Source: Mansonella perstans (lineage: Eukaryota > Nematoda > Chromadorea > Rhabditida > Onchocercidae). From it: a stretch of DNA of 64,000 nt. Each line of letters opens with the position of its first letter. Within the stretch, counting starts at the first letter, position 1. Shown piece by piece: positions 15,333-35,100 of this stretch. The stretch is from contig JBAMDO010000012.1 in NCBI GenBank assembly GCA_037074765.1, forward strand, positions 124,001 to 188,000, given 5' to 3'. Made by a program: the position numbers and the translations under genes. The notes beneath the pieces are model-generated. The model saw only the letters and a list, made by a program, of their open reading frames with translations, had not been told where the DNA came from and did no database searches.

Positions 15333-18233
15333 TTACCGGGATATTGTCGACAAGGAAGGAAAGGGATTCTGCTTGCTAATAACCAGTTTCTTATGCATAT
15401 GACTGAGATACCCTTTGATTTTTTTCTAAAATATATAAGACAAACACAATTAATTTATCAAAGACTGGAAAAATTTTTAACCGGTTTCTTCTGGAAAATC
15501 ATTAACAAGTTAATAAATAAAATCGAACTCACCTCCACGATCAAATTTGCAAGTATACATTCTAGCTCGTCTTCATCCATGTCATCAATGCCAAGCCATC
15601 GAATAGCACACATAAATGCTTCATAAGAGATCTGGTTTGCTCCGTTTATTCGAGTACTGCATAAAAAACCGCTGATAATCAATGAAGAGATGAAATTTAT
15701 TACGCCACTTTGTTACAATAAGGTATTATGTCGCTAAAGTTAAAAGTTTTGATATCGATAATTATTAATAAATCGGTACTGGATTAAAGAAAAAATACTA
15801 TGATTGCGATTGATTTAAAATAAAAATAATAGCGTCAAACCAACATTTTTTTGAACAAATTACGAAACGCAATAATTTTCAATTTCTCCAACATAAGAAA
15901 TATTCCACACCCCACAAAAAAGCGTTCATTTTCCATTAACGTTTCATCAAGTTTCTTTAAATTTCCATCCCTTAAATTAGGTCACAACTTGTAAGTGCAG
16001 CTAAAGAAAGTTTCAGTATTTTCAAAAAAGGAAGAAAGAGCATTCAAAGATGCCATACACTGTTAATTTATAAGACTCACTTGACACTCTCGATAACGGT
16101 GGTAAACTGTTGCAGTTGATATCGCTTCAGTAAATCGACACTCGGCATATGTCCGAGAAACATTTTCACCGGTATCAAATAAATCAATATAAGCCGTTTA
16201 TTTCTTGCACAATAAGATGGGCAGTTCCGAAAAGCATAGGATAATGATCTTGCCGCTGGAACATGTAGAATTTTTCAACTTTTTGTTCTCTTTTTCAAGG
16301 GAAACTAGAAAAATGAAAACTTGAGTTTCACAAAAAAAATAAATAAATTTATACTTACAACTGGCGGAATAGATTTAGCAATATCAATACTATTGCATCA
16401 TGGAACCTTACCCGTTTCTTTAAAATTTAAATCATAGAAATAGATGCATTTTTCCAACCTAATTTTTTCCTATTATCAAAGAAACGAACATACATAATGG
16501 TAAATTTGAATCAAACATTGCTTTCCGTCCCAAATAATATTTATACGTAACTTTATCAGCCATTGAAAAGGTCTGATATAATGGACCACTGTTGTCTATC
16601 GCTCTAATGAGTGGTTTCAGCAAGTTCAGTTTGTTTATCTAAAAAATAGCAGAATTAAGATAAAGACCTGCAGTTGCAGCACCAAATGAGCGCAAAGGAA
16701 TAATTGACAGTTTGCATCCAAGCAGTTTACATTATCAGCGAAAGCCATAAAATAATCCGATGTTTCCGTTTTCAGAAAAGTATGCATCAAGCAAGACTGA
16801 ACTAGTTCCTGCATCATACTCTGAAAACAAAAAACCACTGTAACATACTCTGAAATAAATTCGGAATAGCTGATTGGTGAGATTAAGCATTGCCATCTTC
16901 TTCGATGCATGCATTTCTGTTCGTCTGAAATTAACAGTTTGATGAAATGTTTCAAAAGTAGTTTCTCTGAAAAAAAGATTTTCAGCGAGTTTTCAATTTT
17001 ACAGTACTCGAGCTAACGAACTCATTTAATTGAATGATTCAACTAACCTAATTTTACTAATACAGGTAACTTTTCATATACATATATATTTGGGACGTTT
17101 ATTTCTTGAAGTCCTGACCATTATTAACCATTAAAATGTACTGTGCTGGACATTATTAATTTCACAAAATGATGACGAAACAAAAAAATTAGAGAAAGTG
17201 AAACTTACACGTCAGCAACACATGTTCGATAACATTCCATAATATATGCGGCAGATTGTTCATAGTAGCTACTCTTCTCTGGATCACGTAACCGAGACGG
17301 TTTATTATCTGCCTAAAATATGCAAGATTTAGTACAAATAATTTAATAAGGTAGTACGTAACGTTTGCTCGAAATGAAATATAAATTTCGAACTTACCAG
17401 GCGGGCCAAAATTCGTAGATCAGTGCATAGAGTATAAAATATGGGTAGGAACCAGTTCTGGTCTTTTTCCTTTTGCAAAATTTCTTTGTTAAAAAATTGT
17501 ACAGCCTACAAAGGAATTGTACAATTTTTATCTTCTCCTTACGGTTGTAACGGTTGCAAATATCAATTATATCAATTAAACCATTTTGTATCAAAGTGTA
17601 CCAAAATTTTTGTATCAAAATTTTACAAAATTACTAAAAATTTGTACCAAAGTAATTTTTTGCAAATATTTAAAACTATACAATTTATCTACAAAACATT
17701 GCTTTTTTTTCTCATGATTATCAAGAAGTTAAAAATTGAAGAATGCAAGAACCTAAATTAACCTGAACATGCGTACTGAAGGCATTTTCGAAGTGCTCCT
17801 TACTCAAATGATAGAGTACAGCCAAATGAAAGCATGCTATCTCATCGAAACTATTATTCAAATATAAACGACGTTCATCTTCTGCTTTCTCTAACTAAAA
17901 ATAATCCTTAAGGCATGATTAATCGTTCCTTAACATCATTTGCTTACTTTCTATGGATTCTTCTCGCAATTATTGTTAATTTATAGAGGACATTTATCAA
18001 CATAAAATTAAAATTAAACTCTGAATTCATGCAAATAACTGTTGTTAGTATCATCTATTAGAAATGTCTAAGTATATCACTCGAAAGTTCACCTGTAGAA
18101 ATTTCAAGTTTACGTGAGCATCTCCTATCGAAAGCAATTTAGCAGCTTCTTCGGATAGCTCCCAACTTTCACCTGATAGCAAATCATTCAATGTTCTGAA
18201 ATAGTCATTCAAATTCCGTAACGTCGACCCCAT
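15333..18233 (-). CDS. PCID2/Thp1 homologue, TREX-2 mRNA-export complex subunit
   Basis: Ten exons on the minus strand (18233-18093, 17894-17763, 17505-17398, 17312-17209, 16924-16849, 16638-16494, 16255-16081, 15970-15845, 15656-15533, 15425-15333) give 407 residues; human PCID2 has 399. PCID2 pairs with GANP/Sac3 in TREX-2, coupling transcription to mRNA export at the nuclear pore. Collinear landmarks are [113 protein letters not shown] and finally [16 protein letters not shown]. The C-terminal half is a PCI domain with winged helix. The ATG is one base from a TTTTCAG acceptor. An additional in-frame exon candidate lies at 16820-16668. The exon 8 donor (GTTGGT) is non-consensus but needed for phase. 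Confidence 0.93.
16668..16820 (-). other. Candidate in-frame cassette exon of the PCID2 gene
   Basis: This 153-nt stretch lies inside the intron between exons 5 and 6 of PCID2. It begins after TTTTGTTTTCAG, ends at CTGCAG|GTCTTT, has no stop in the gene's frame and would insert 51 residues between NQLFRIYFR and INKLNLLK. Human PCID2 has no residues there, so it is either a lineage-specific or alternative exon, or a chance open intron. Confidence 0.35.
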
Positions 18234-18234
18234 T

Positions 18235-18242
18235 CTGAAAAC
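18235..18242 (-). promoter_or_regulatory. Candidate spliced-leader acceptor of PCID2
   Basis: The minus strand reads GTTTTCAG followed by a single A and then the ATG. Such close placement of an acceptor to the first codon is characteristic of trans-spliced nematode mRNAs. Confidence 0.45.
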
Positions 18243-18820
18243 TAAACTCATTCATTTATATCCCTTGTACAGCGATTAACTCATACACTCACGCGTACAT
18301 TACTCGTATACGTACACGAACACGTGATCAAACGCACAGCAACAATGCATCTGAGGCACAGTGAAGAAATAAATAGGCTGTGTATAAGGCACGTAAGAAT
18401 AGCATTGATGAGAAATAGACGAGAGAGTACAGATCTAAAATATCAAACATTTCTGGGAGAAGGTAGAGAAAAAGACAAGGCACTGTTAATTTAAAACAGA
18501 TGTCGTTATTTCGAGGTGAAGAACGATTGGCCCTATCGCTAGGCTACACATTATAATGGTTAGGATTGCGGTGTGTAATTATGGTAAAGTATTTAGATTA
18601 AGAAGTATTAGGCCTGAGCATTTAGTTCATTTGAATATAAGCCTTACTCTATATCTTGCGTATTATTTCTTACAAAAGCATTAAAAACAAAACTTAATAC
18701 TAAAATTGGTAGAAATAATTGAATGATCTTTAAATGACCGAAATGCACATACAATAACAAGTTGGCCGTTGAATGACAACATGATTGCCTAACTGCTTTT
18801 ACAATATGCTTGTTGAGTAT

Positions 18821-18906
18821 TATTGATCACTATACGTTTTACGTTAAGAGCCTAATATAGCGTCTATTGATCACTATACGTTTTACGTTAAGAGCCTGAT
18901 ATAGCG
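18821..18906. repeat. Direct duplication, 44-bp period, in the PCID2/CSB spacer
   Basis: Two copies of a unit starting tattgatcactatacgtttt and ending in tatagcg lie 44 bp apart, differing by one base (cctaata versus cctgata). The second copy is about 135 bp upstream of the CSB start codon. Confidence 0.9.
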
Positions 18907-19041
18907 GTGATGATTTTACGAAGTTTTTATCACTTATCACACGCTCCAATTATAATTTCGACAAGTTTTTAGTGTACATATCAAAGTTTTATTTTCAAGA
19001 AGTGTGCAAGTGAATGAATAGTCGATGCTTTGTTTATTTCA

Positions 19042-26345
<7,304 letters not shown>

Positions 26346-29163
26346 TATGGAGTTGAATTTAGTGTACTTTTTCTTTGCAAATTTCAGCTTTTACCAACTC
26401 TTTGGGAGGTCCATGTTATGTATGAGTGAAGTCTTTGCACTATGTGTTACTTTATGTTGGTCACATTTTTTGAGACTTGCATATTCATAATTATAACTAA
26501 ATACTCCAGTAAACTCAGAGGTCTACTAATTAGCTTTTTTTTATTGATTCCTGAAGTTCAAAATTACTGAAATATGAAAGTATCATATCTGCTTCGATCA
26601 GTTGGTATCTTTCGAAATTTGTCCAACTAATATTTACTTGAATTTGCGATGTACTAACTGATTTCCCCTGTACAGTCTCGATACTTCATAAAATTGGTAT
26701 CACCGGTGAATTGTTTTAAATAACATTCTGTTTGGTTAGAGAAATACCGTTGAATATTGTTATGCCATTATACTTATAGAATATCACGTATTTTTTTGAT
26801 GATTTTTAACAAAATCATTAAAATCCCGATTCTGTAAATATTGTAATTTGTAGCAATAAAAAAGTTAAAATTTCAGCCATTTGGTTGCATTGATATCATT
26901 ATTTGCATTATATTTTATTCTGTGTTGTTTAATCTATCTAGTTTTAATCCGATGTTGACGACATAACTGTAATAATTTCGAGCTAGAATTGTATTCTTCT
27001 TAAAAAATCACGCGAAGCATTCCAATGTGTGCATCAACAAGATCTAAGCGATCCACCGATTTTTGAGAAAAAATTCGTTCTTCATTATCCGTGACCTGAA
27101 TCCCATTTCATTTTAGTCAAAACAGAAGTATTTTCCCAAATTTCAATTCTGTGACTTCCTTATCCGTTTGTTGTTATTCCTAATTGCAGACCAAGTCTTC
27201 AAATAAATGGAAAGGTCTGACGAAGAAGATCAGCCTAAATAAATTAAGACCAAAAATTAGAGCGGTTGCATTTCTAGCAAATTAGGGATGCTAGTGGATC
27301 TGTGTATCAAAGGTCTGTTGCATCGTTTTTCTTGAATGTTTCGTTTAACCGATAAATGACATTTGTGCGGACTTGCTAGCAGCAAAGCGATTTCCAAAAA
27401 ATAAAAAGATAAACGAAATTCGGATGTGCCGTGAAACAATTGGGCTACCGTTGATTGACCTGGTTAATTAACGCCATTTCAAAATGCACCTTTACAACAC
27501 ATTGCATTGGATGTAATTAATATGATCAATTTGATGGTATCTTAAAGAATCTTTTTATTAGATGCTGAAGTATCAAATCAGTACTACACATAAAATTAAA
27601 ATAATATTGCCATCATCTACTTTTTCACTTTGTGTGGTAAAATGTGCCACTTCTGTGTTGTCTTATTTAACCTAAAAATTATTACTTGATACTTAAATTG
27701 GAATAGATAATTACTAGACATTACACTGCCAAGAGGTCTTCCTCCCTTCAAGAAAATAAATTTTTGATAGTGCTGTTTAATTGGCTTTGCCACTTTTTTG
27801 TTTTCTTCAAAAGCCTTTTAAGGACTAAGACACGCCAAGAGTTAAAATCGATAAAGCAGTCATTTCTTTTTTTGAATCCTTGCTGCAGAGTTTTTCCATA
27901 CATTTGAAAAAAATTGTTGTTGGACAATCAGAAAAAAAATAATTAAGAACTGAATAAAAACTTGAGGTTGAATATAACTCAGAACTTTCTCATATTTTAC
28001 CCTTTTTAGATGCATCCAATATAATATTGCAAGGCTTACAACATTGGCCTGATCACACGCCGTTCTCCTTTATCGTTATGAATCACCGTCCTTGTGATCA
28101 TGGAAGCAAATTTTGATCGGGAATAGGATCGGAAGTGGATGAAACTAATTGATATCTCTGTGTTGTGTTTATTCTAAAATGGCATATATTAGCTCCATTA
28201 TAAATCCTCCACTGTCTGTTTCATTTCACTTAATTCAATATTCAAACCGTGAAATAAAAATGTTCTTGAAGAGTAAAGTAATAGTAAGGTTTCACAAGAA
28301 AAAGTTAGGAAAATCCAATTCCATTCTTCTCTTTAAGTTTTATACTTCTATACATGAAATGAAAACGCAGATGAAAGTGAGCAAAATTGCTAAAGCAAAC
28401 GAAAGTGGTCATTTGAATTTCACATCACAATGGTTAGCAGTGAAGATGTGCTGAGACATTTTAAATTATTTTCTCCAATATATATGTCAAATACAAACTT
28501 CTCCCATGATTCTATAAAAGTGTTACTCTACATCCGAGAAATTTTTAAAAAAAAGAAAGAAGCTATTATAATATACAAAGACAAGAGCAAAATTTTTATC
28601 CGTGAATATATGAGAATCTCAAATAAATAAGAATTCAGGTAAATAATGTGGAGGATAAGGACACTGACAAAATTTCCATGTATCGAAAGTGATCGAAAGA
28701 AATCAAAGCTGCTTTAGCAATTCTAATGTTCGTTTAGATTTTAATAGAATTAGACCGATAGGATGTCTTCATACAATTGACAAAATTAATGTGAAAAAAT
28801 TTTCGTCTACTGTAAATTCTTCGTTTGTTGTAAAGCATTGTTTGATGTAAATTTCGTTTCTTAGAGGCAAAAACAAAGAGGAATCAAATGAAAAATGCGG
28901 CTCTTTGTTGAAATTACTTTTTAAACTTCGAAATTTTTTTCGAAATCGCACAAAAAATTAAAAAGTTAAGGATCTACTTCATGGAGTTGACATTTTTTTT
29001 CACGTTAAGAGGGAATGCTGAAGATAGAAAATCTTGTAACAAGTAAATATTCTTTATTCTTACATCAAACAATTCTGAACTACAAAAGTGCAAACTAATT
29101 GACTCAGATATTCGGTTAATGAGTCATAAGATAAATAAATATATTTTTTAAATATCATCATAC

Positions 29164-29250
29164 CTGAACACTTCGAATGGAGCATATGTTTAGCAAACCA
29201 TGAGAAAAGAACGCAAATTTTTGGTCATAGCAAGTAAGCACAATATCACC
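29164..29250 (-). other. Isolated exon-like segment, unassigned
   Basis: The minus strand has an 87-nt open segment bounded by a GAATTCAG acceptor and a CAG|GTATGA donor, phase 0 at both ends. It would encode GDIVLTCYDQKFAFFS and 13 more residues. It has exon-like splice signals but I could not join it to neighbouring exons or to a family, and chance is possible. Confidence 0.2.
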
Positions 29251-30128
29251 CTGAATTCAGATAAATTAAAAGCTTAAGAAGGAGCACATTAAATTAGAGT
29301 TAATTTAAATTTTCTCAACAAAATTTAAAATTTAAAAACAATTAAAAAAAAATTTTTTTTCAACATTTCTGTTTTGCTATTTCGTCAATCTATGTTTAGA
29401 TTACATCCAATCTTTTTTGTCTGATATTTGAATTCTGTAAGAGCTAATTAATTTTATGGTGATTCATTCGGTTCATATGTACAAAAACTGCATAAGTAAA
29501 TAGTGACAGAGAGATGGAAAACTACAGAAAGATAGCTAGATCAAATAGATTTGTTTTATTTAGCTTTATTTAGCAATTGCATCTGAACGATGCGTAGCAA
29601 TATCATCATGAGGATTATTCACCATGACGAATCGCTGATCACCACTAATTTCTATCGTACAACAATTTCATTACTATCTCTTTCTGGCATTGTCACAGCA
29701 AGAATTATTTTCTTCTTCAGGAAAACAATACGTAAGCTCTGCCTAGAACTGCTAAGAAGCGCTGTTAATTTTTGATAACCTTTGGTATTATCTGCCACAT
29801 TGTGCCTTCATCTCAGTCTTTCTTGAAAAATGAATTAGAAGGCACGGAGGAGCTCTATTAGCAAATTGTTGCTTTAATCATTTCACATTAGTTTATTCCT
29901 TCAGTTTCAGTATTCATCTGTAAAAAATAAAACAAGAGGGCTAGTATTCATTGCGGAAATTATGAAGTTGAAATGTGGGATACAAGATATATTAACGAAA
30001 AATCTTGTATCATTTGGATTTAGGATGTTTTCTTACGTTTAAATCATCAAGAACCTTATTCCAGTTAACGCGATAAAAATTTTAAGTGGGAAAATTTGAA
30101 GAGCAAAAAAAATGCATTAGGAAATTAC

Positions 30129-30299
30129 TGTTACTGTAGGAGGGAACGAAGAATTTCTCTCATTGATTCGCACTTATTTTTTGGCATTGATGTACAGTTT
30201 CTCAACACTAGTTTTTTTTTGCATTATATTATTTGTTGCAAAAAAAATGTTAACGGAGAATTGGGAAGACATAGTGGACGTTTCACTAATTGGTTATCA
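30129..30299 (+). other. Exon-like segment encoding one hydrophobic helix, unassigned
   Basis: After a TTACTGTAG acceptor the plus strand is open to a GTATGT donor. It includes EEFLSLIRTYFLALMYSF, a further hydrophobic run (VFFCIILFVA) and a polar end (TENWEDIVDVSLIGYH). A following acceptor near 30374 leads to a stop after a few codons. It could be the last transmembrane exon of a small membrane protein, or a relic. No family was recognised. Confidence 0.2.
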
Positions 30300-31427
30300 T
30301 CGGTATGTGTTGTTAATTATCATTTTCCCTCAACTGTTAAATTTCCTTTCAAAGTTTTTTTTCTCGACATTTAGTTGTTTATCCGCCTGAAAATTATCTT
30401 ATGCATGTGAGAAGCTGAAATCTGGAAAACTTTGGATCGAATAAATTATGTCAATTGCGTTCCAAAAATTGCAACAACAGATGTACTAAGTAGATTTTTG
30501 CATGGTGTACAGAATTTAATTGATGATAAAAAATTCTTTCTAAACAAACTTTCGTTAAATAACATTGCAGATCTTACTATCCAGCTCCTTCTCTTCTTTT
30601 AATAATGTTTTTCAATTCACTATTTGCAGTTACGAATAATTTACAACGCTATGAGAAAAGTGTCAAATGTAATATCAAATTCGGTCCACTACAAACCAGT
30701 ATCTTTCCAACTTCCTAAAAAGTACAAATGCAATATCTCTTCTTCTGAATTTACTTTTTTCATTAAAATACTATTTGCAGCTGCAATTCATTCTTCCAGT
30801 CAGTGATTTTCTTAATTAACAAATTGTTAGCAGAGTTTAGAAATTAATCCAAAATCAGTCCAGAAATCAATCCAAAAAAAAAATCAAAAAAATTCAGAAA
30901 AATCAAAAAAAAATCAGAAATCAATCCATTTCAGCCGGTATTTTTAAACTCACCGCGCGTCAACCACCTGAAGCTGAGACATAAAATTTCGGGAGGAATT
31001 GGATTATATTTCGGAGGACAGGCTATCTTTCATTTCCGGATCCAAATATATTATATAGGAAATCTTAATTTGGAGAGAATAAACTGCTTATCACTACAAA
31101 TATAATCGCATATACACTCGTCGAGCATATATGATGGTAGAGGTCTGTTCTCCGAAGTTTAGCTTCGAAGTTTAGGACGGAGTTTAACTTCGAGTATTCC
31201 ACTGGTTCGATTTTTAATTTATCATTAAATATTACCTTAGATGTCATATCTTATCAAAGGATACAGATAAATCAGCTTTGCTCTAAGCTGAATAAGATTA
31301 CAATATCCTTTGATTCTTCTGCGGACCTAAGAATTTTCATAAATTTCATAAAAAAAATTGTTAAGCAGAGCTTCACTTATTATGCATTGTTCTTTTATGT
31401 GTGGATAAAAAGAGCAAGATTATTAGT

Positions 31428-31626
31428 GACCGCAGAGGTGACAGTGTTCTGATGGTGACTACAGAGGTGATAGTGTTCCGGTGATGACTACAGAGATGAC
31501 AGTGTTCCGGTGCTGACCACAGAGGTAACGGTTCCGGTGATGACCACAGAGGTAACGGTTCCGGTGATGACCACAGAGGTAACAGTTCCGGTGATGACTA
31601 CAAAGATGACAGTGTTCTGATGTTGA
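31428..31626. repeat. Minisatellite, about 27-33 bp units x 7
   Basis: Imperfect units of the form ...gactacagaggtgacagtg + ttccggtgat repeat about seven times. The middle copies (ccacagaggtaacggttccg) are nearly identical. Unit length varies because of a small deletion in the central copies. This is non-coding and lies about 0.5 kb upstream of the OATP start. Confidence 0.85.
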
Positions 31627-32138
31627 CTAAGAATATGATAGTTTCGAACAGTGAAAAGTTTTGATTTAAAAATAACACTTATCGTATGATTTGTTATCTA
31701 AATGTTCCTTCCTATATGTTCGTTTACATGTGCTATAGTGCTTGAAAAGTGCATCAGCGAGAAAGTTCAGCTGTTCATTTGTCTAACACAAACTTTTCAG
31801 CTGATATTGAACTCTCACCATTCTTCTTCTCACTTCTTCATCTCACATTTCACGGGATTGATGCACAGTGCATACATATGTACGCACACATTCACATCAT
31901 TACTTTTTATATATAGCTGAATTAGTTTATTTGTTGATCCCATGTAGCTTTTGTTTTTGTTGATGTCATTTTTTTTTTTTTTTGCATCTGAAATAATAAT
32001 TCGCCGATGAATGCATTCCTTGGGATAGGCTTTTTTTTTTATATATATATATATATTCTTCTTGATCCAAAATTTATTAGGCTTACGCCGGAGGCAGCGT
32101 ATGAATTTGACTTCGGTGATATTTGGCTACCGCAATAG

Positions 32139-35100
32139 ATGCAAGCAATAAATAATGGTACAGTTGACAATTTGCTGCACGCTAAGTGCGCATATGTGGA
32201 AGATAATGCACGGAATGCTGAAACCCGTTCGGCACCAGGAGATCTCGAGAAGCCATCTTTTTCCCGGGAGTATCATTTCTTCCATGATGGTACTTTTATT
32301 TAACTTTATTTAATGCAACGATATATGAACGTTAATTGCGTTATTCATCTCTAATAATTTATTCGTCGAAAAAAATAAAGAGTTGCTCATTATTTTATTT
32401 TTAATATATTAAAAGTACAAAATCAATTTTTTTTTTTTTATTACAGCTATTATTGACATCAATCCGGAAACTTCAGAATCTTCAGCATTTGGTGCCTTTG
32501 ATAATAAACCTGTATCGTCCAAATTAACAGAGTCTAGAAAAAGGCCTACTGGACATTATAGGTCAGTTTAGACTAAACAGTTCTAGTTTTCCAGACAAAA
32601 ATTTGACTTCGGTTAGCACTTATCAAATAAAACTATTTAAAAAAAAAAAAAAAGAAAAAACCAAAAATTAAGCTTTAGAGAAAACGTTATGATGACTTGA
32701 GTAAAATTATGTATTTTAATTGTGGAAATTTTCTTTTTCATCTTCAGAAATTACCATAATGGTTTCGCGTCGGGTCCACCATGGCCAATGCAAAAACGAG
32801 ACAAGACTTGGTCAACAGTATGTGTATGGCAAAAGCAGCAACAAATTCAGGCTATTGAAAAAGAAATCAACGTCTTGGCGACGGAATCCTTGGTTGGCCT
32901 TCGGAATTGGAGGTTAAAATTTCTATTTTTTGCTTCTGTTAATTCCAGGCTATTGAGAAAAACATCTAAATTCTATGTTATAGCAATCAAATAATGTTCC
33001 CAGATTTTTTTCCCGGTATTTTAATTGTGATCATTTTTTGGTTCAAAAAAAAATAAAGTTGAAAATCGCGCATGAATTGGCCTTTATTTGGAACGTAGTG
33101 ATTGTACAGCTTCTTCAGTCTGTTTTCATGTTGCAAGTTTAATTCCTAGGATTCAGTAAACGAAATTTCTGTAAAAACATATTTCTTGATCTTTCACTCA
33201 TTGAAACTCGTGTGATTGATGAAAACACCTATAAGTAATACAGATCCATTTGTCGTATACAGTACTAGATGAGTTTCTTGAATTCACCATTTGATTTGGA
33301 AATCTTTGATATAGATACAGATATAGTAGCTAATTGACTGCTTGAAGTTCGGAAAATAATTTACCCTGCCTTAATTTAAGTTGTCTACTTCTTTTGCAGC
33401 GCTGAAATGCACTATGCATTTGTTTCAAAAATAGTTTTAATATGTTTTCGAATATTTCAGACCTAAATGGTTACAGCGATTTGGTAGGAAGAATTGGATG
33501 TTATTATGGATGTGTTGGTTTTGTACTGTGCAAGGATTGCTTGTAAATGGTCTGGTTCCTTCGGCGATAACTTCCATAGAACGAAGATTTCAATTCAGCT
33601 CATCAACTATAGGTCGTATTATGCAGGTAAAATTTTATGAAATCATAGCTTCAAAAAAATTTATTCCTAACTCTTTTTTAGTTCTCTTTTATTACAAAGA
33701 TTCATTTGCATCGCAGTTAGATTTAAAAACTTTTTTTTTATAGTTTTATGATTTTGGCTATGTACTTTTGTGTATACCTGTATCTTACTTTGGTGGACGT
33801 CACTCAAAACCGATGGTGCTTGCAGTGGGACTATCACTGATGGCATTAGGCAGTTTTATTTTCACAATGCCGCATAATTTCTCAGATTCATACACTTCCA
33901 TCTATAATGTTGATGAATCGACGTTTAGTAAATGCGATGCTTCACATACTTCTTTCGGTAACAATATTTTACTTCATTCTTGCTACATTTTTTTGAAAGA
34001 AAAAGAATTATTAGGCCATTTTTTGTGCTAATTTTATACTGACCCATTTCCTCTTAATCTTTCCTGTGATAACAGATAATCTATTTCATTCTTACTTGAT
34101 ATTAAACAGTTTAGATTTCCTTGTGAATGCTTAAAGAATCGATATTTTTAAATATCCTTCTGTTTTACCCGGTATCACACATATTTCAGTTTATTTTGTA
34201 GTCCTGCTTTTTTTCTTCCAATTTCATCTAGAAATATTTTCATACATGAAAGTTTTGAAATATCATTTTCTTTACACATTTATTTGTTTCTGCAGTAAAT
34301 GATTATTGAAGTTTATCTGTTGAAAATGCAATTAGGTAGAATCAGTAAAATGTAAACACAACCCAGTTATAATGATTATTATTTGTTAACTTGCCAAAAT
34401 ATGCGGGCCGAATTATTCCGAACTGTTACTTACTAATTTCTGAAAGGAAATTTTTTCAGGATCCAAAACAAATTATGCAGGACTAAACAGTTCATTTTAT
34501 TCAATAATGTCATCAGCTACTGCTGAGGCTTTACGAGATTGTCCATCGCCCGAAAGCCAGGTAATCCGCTTTTTGGCTGGTGAGATTTCATTCTAGGCTT
34601 TTAGCTTGCTCAAAGAAGTGGTTTACTTAGTTTCAGTTTTCCAGCCTGGTACTTTTCGATATGTGTTCCTGTTTTGTCTTGGTCACTTTCTTCATGGTAT
34701 TGGTGCAACACCACTGTTTACCCTTGGTGTTAGTTATATCGATGAAAATGTTGGCGCAGCTTTTTCTTCGCTTTATCTTGGTAGTTTTGAGTTTTACTTT
34801 TTGATTTTGGGAACACTTTAGAAAAATCCATAAATAAAAGTTTAAAATTCAAAAAAGGCACAAGAGGTAACAAAGATATCGCTGACTACCATTCATCGGA
34901 CGATAGTATATTTCAGTGCACCGTACTATCCATTCCGAAACAATAAAAGATTTTTTAATGGTGATTCATAGAGTTGCTAACCATCGCTTGAAAATGGAAT
35001 TGTATTAGTTGTAATCATGGTATATTTTGTGAATAGGTATGGTACATTGCCTGTTTAATATGTTGATTTCTACTCTATTTTCATGTTCATTCCTACTCAG

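Larger units (their letters stand above)
18234..19041. promoter_or_regulatory. Divergent spacer between PCID2 and CSB genes
   Basis: About 0.8 kb lies between the two start codons and is likely to contain both promoters. Apart from the duplicated element at 18821-18906 it includes an A/C/G-mixed patch (18290-18360, cgtacacgaacacg-like) richer in G+C than the surroundings. No defined promoter motif was identified. Confidence 0.45.
26346..32138. other. Gene-poor 5.8 kb between CSB and OATP genes
   Basis: No confident gene was found. Open frames at 28149-28454, 28430-28630 and 31702-31920 have no recognisable content. Weak exon-like pieces are noted separately: minus 29250-29164, minus 30982-30954, and plus about 30129-30299. 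A minisatellite lies at 31428-31626, an A-rich aaatca-type low-complexity patch at about 30870-30925, and T-runs and a (TA)n run at about 31970-32055 just before the OATP gene. Confidence 0.5.

Noticed and set aside
15174..15626. 150-codon plus-strand open frame
   Set aside because: It is antisense to the last two PCID2 exons, whose family match on the minus strand is unambiguous.
28149..28630. Two overlapping plus-strand frames of 101 and 66 codons
   Set aside because: Composition follows the local base bias, with no homology and no good splice acceptors in the right phase.
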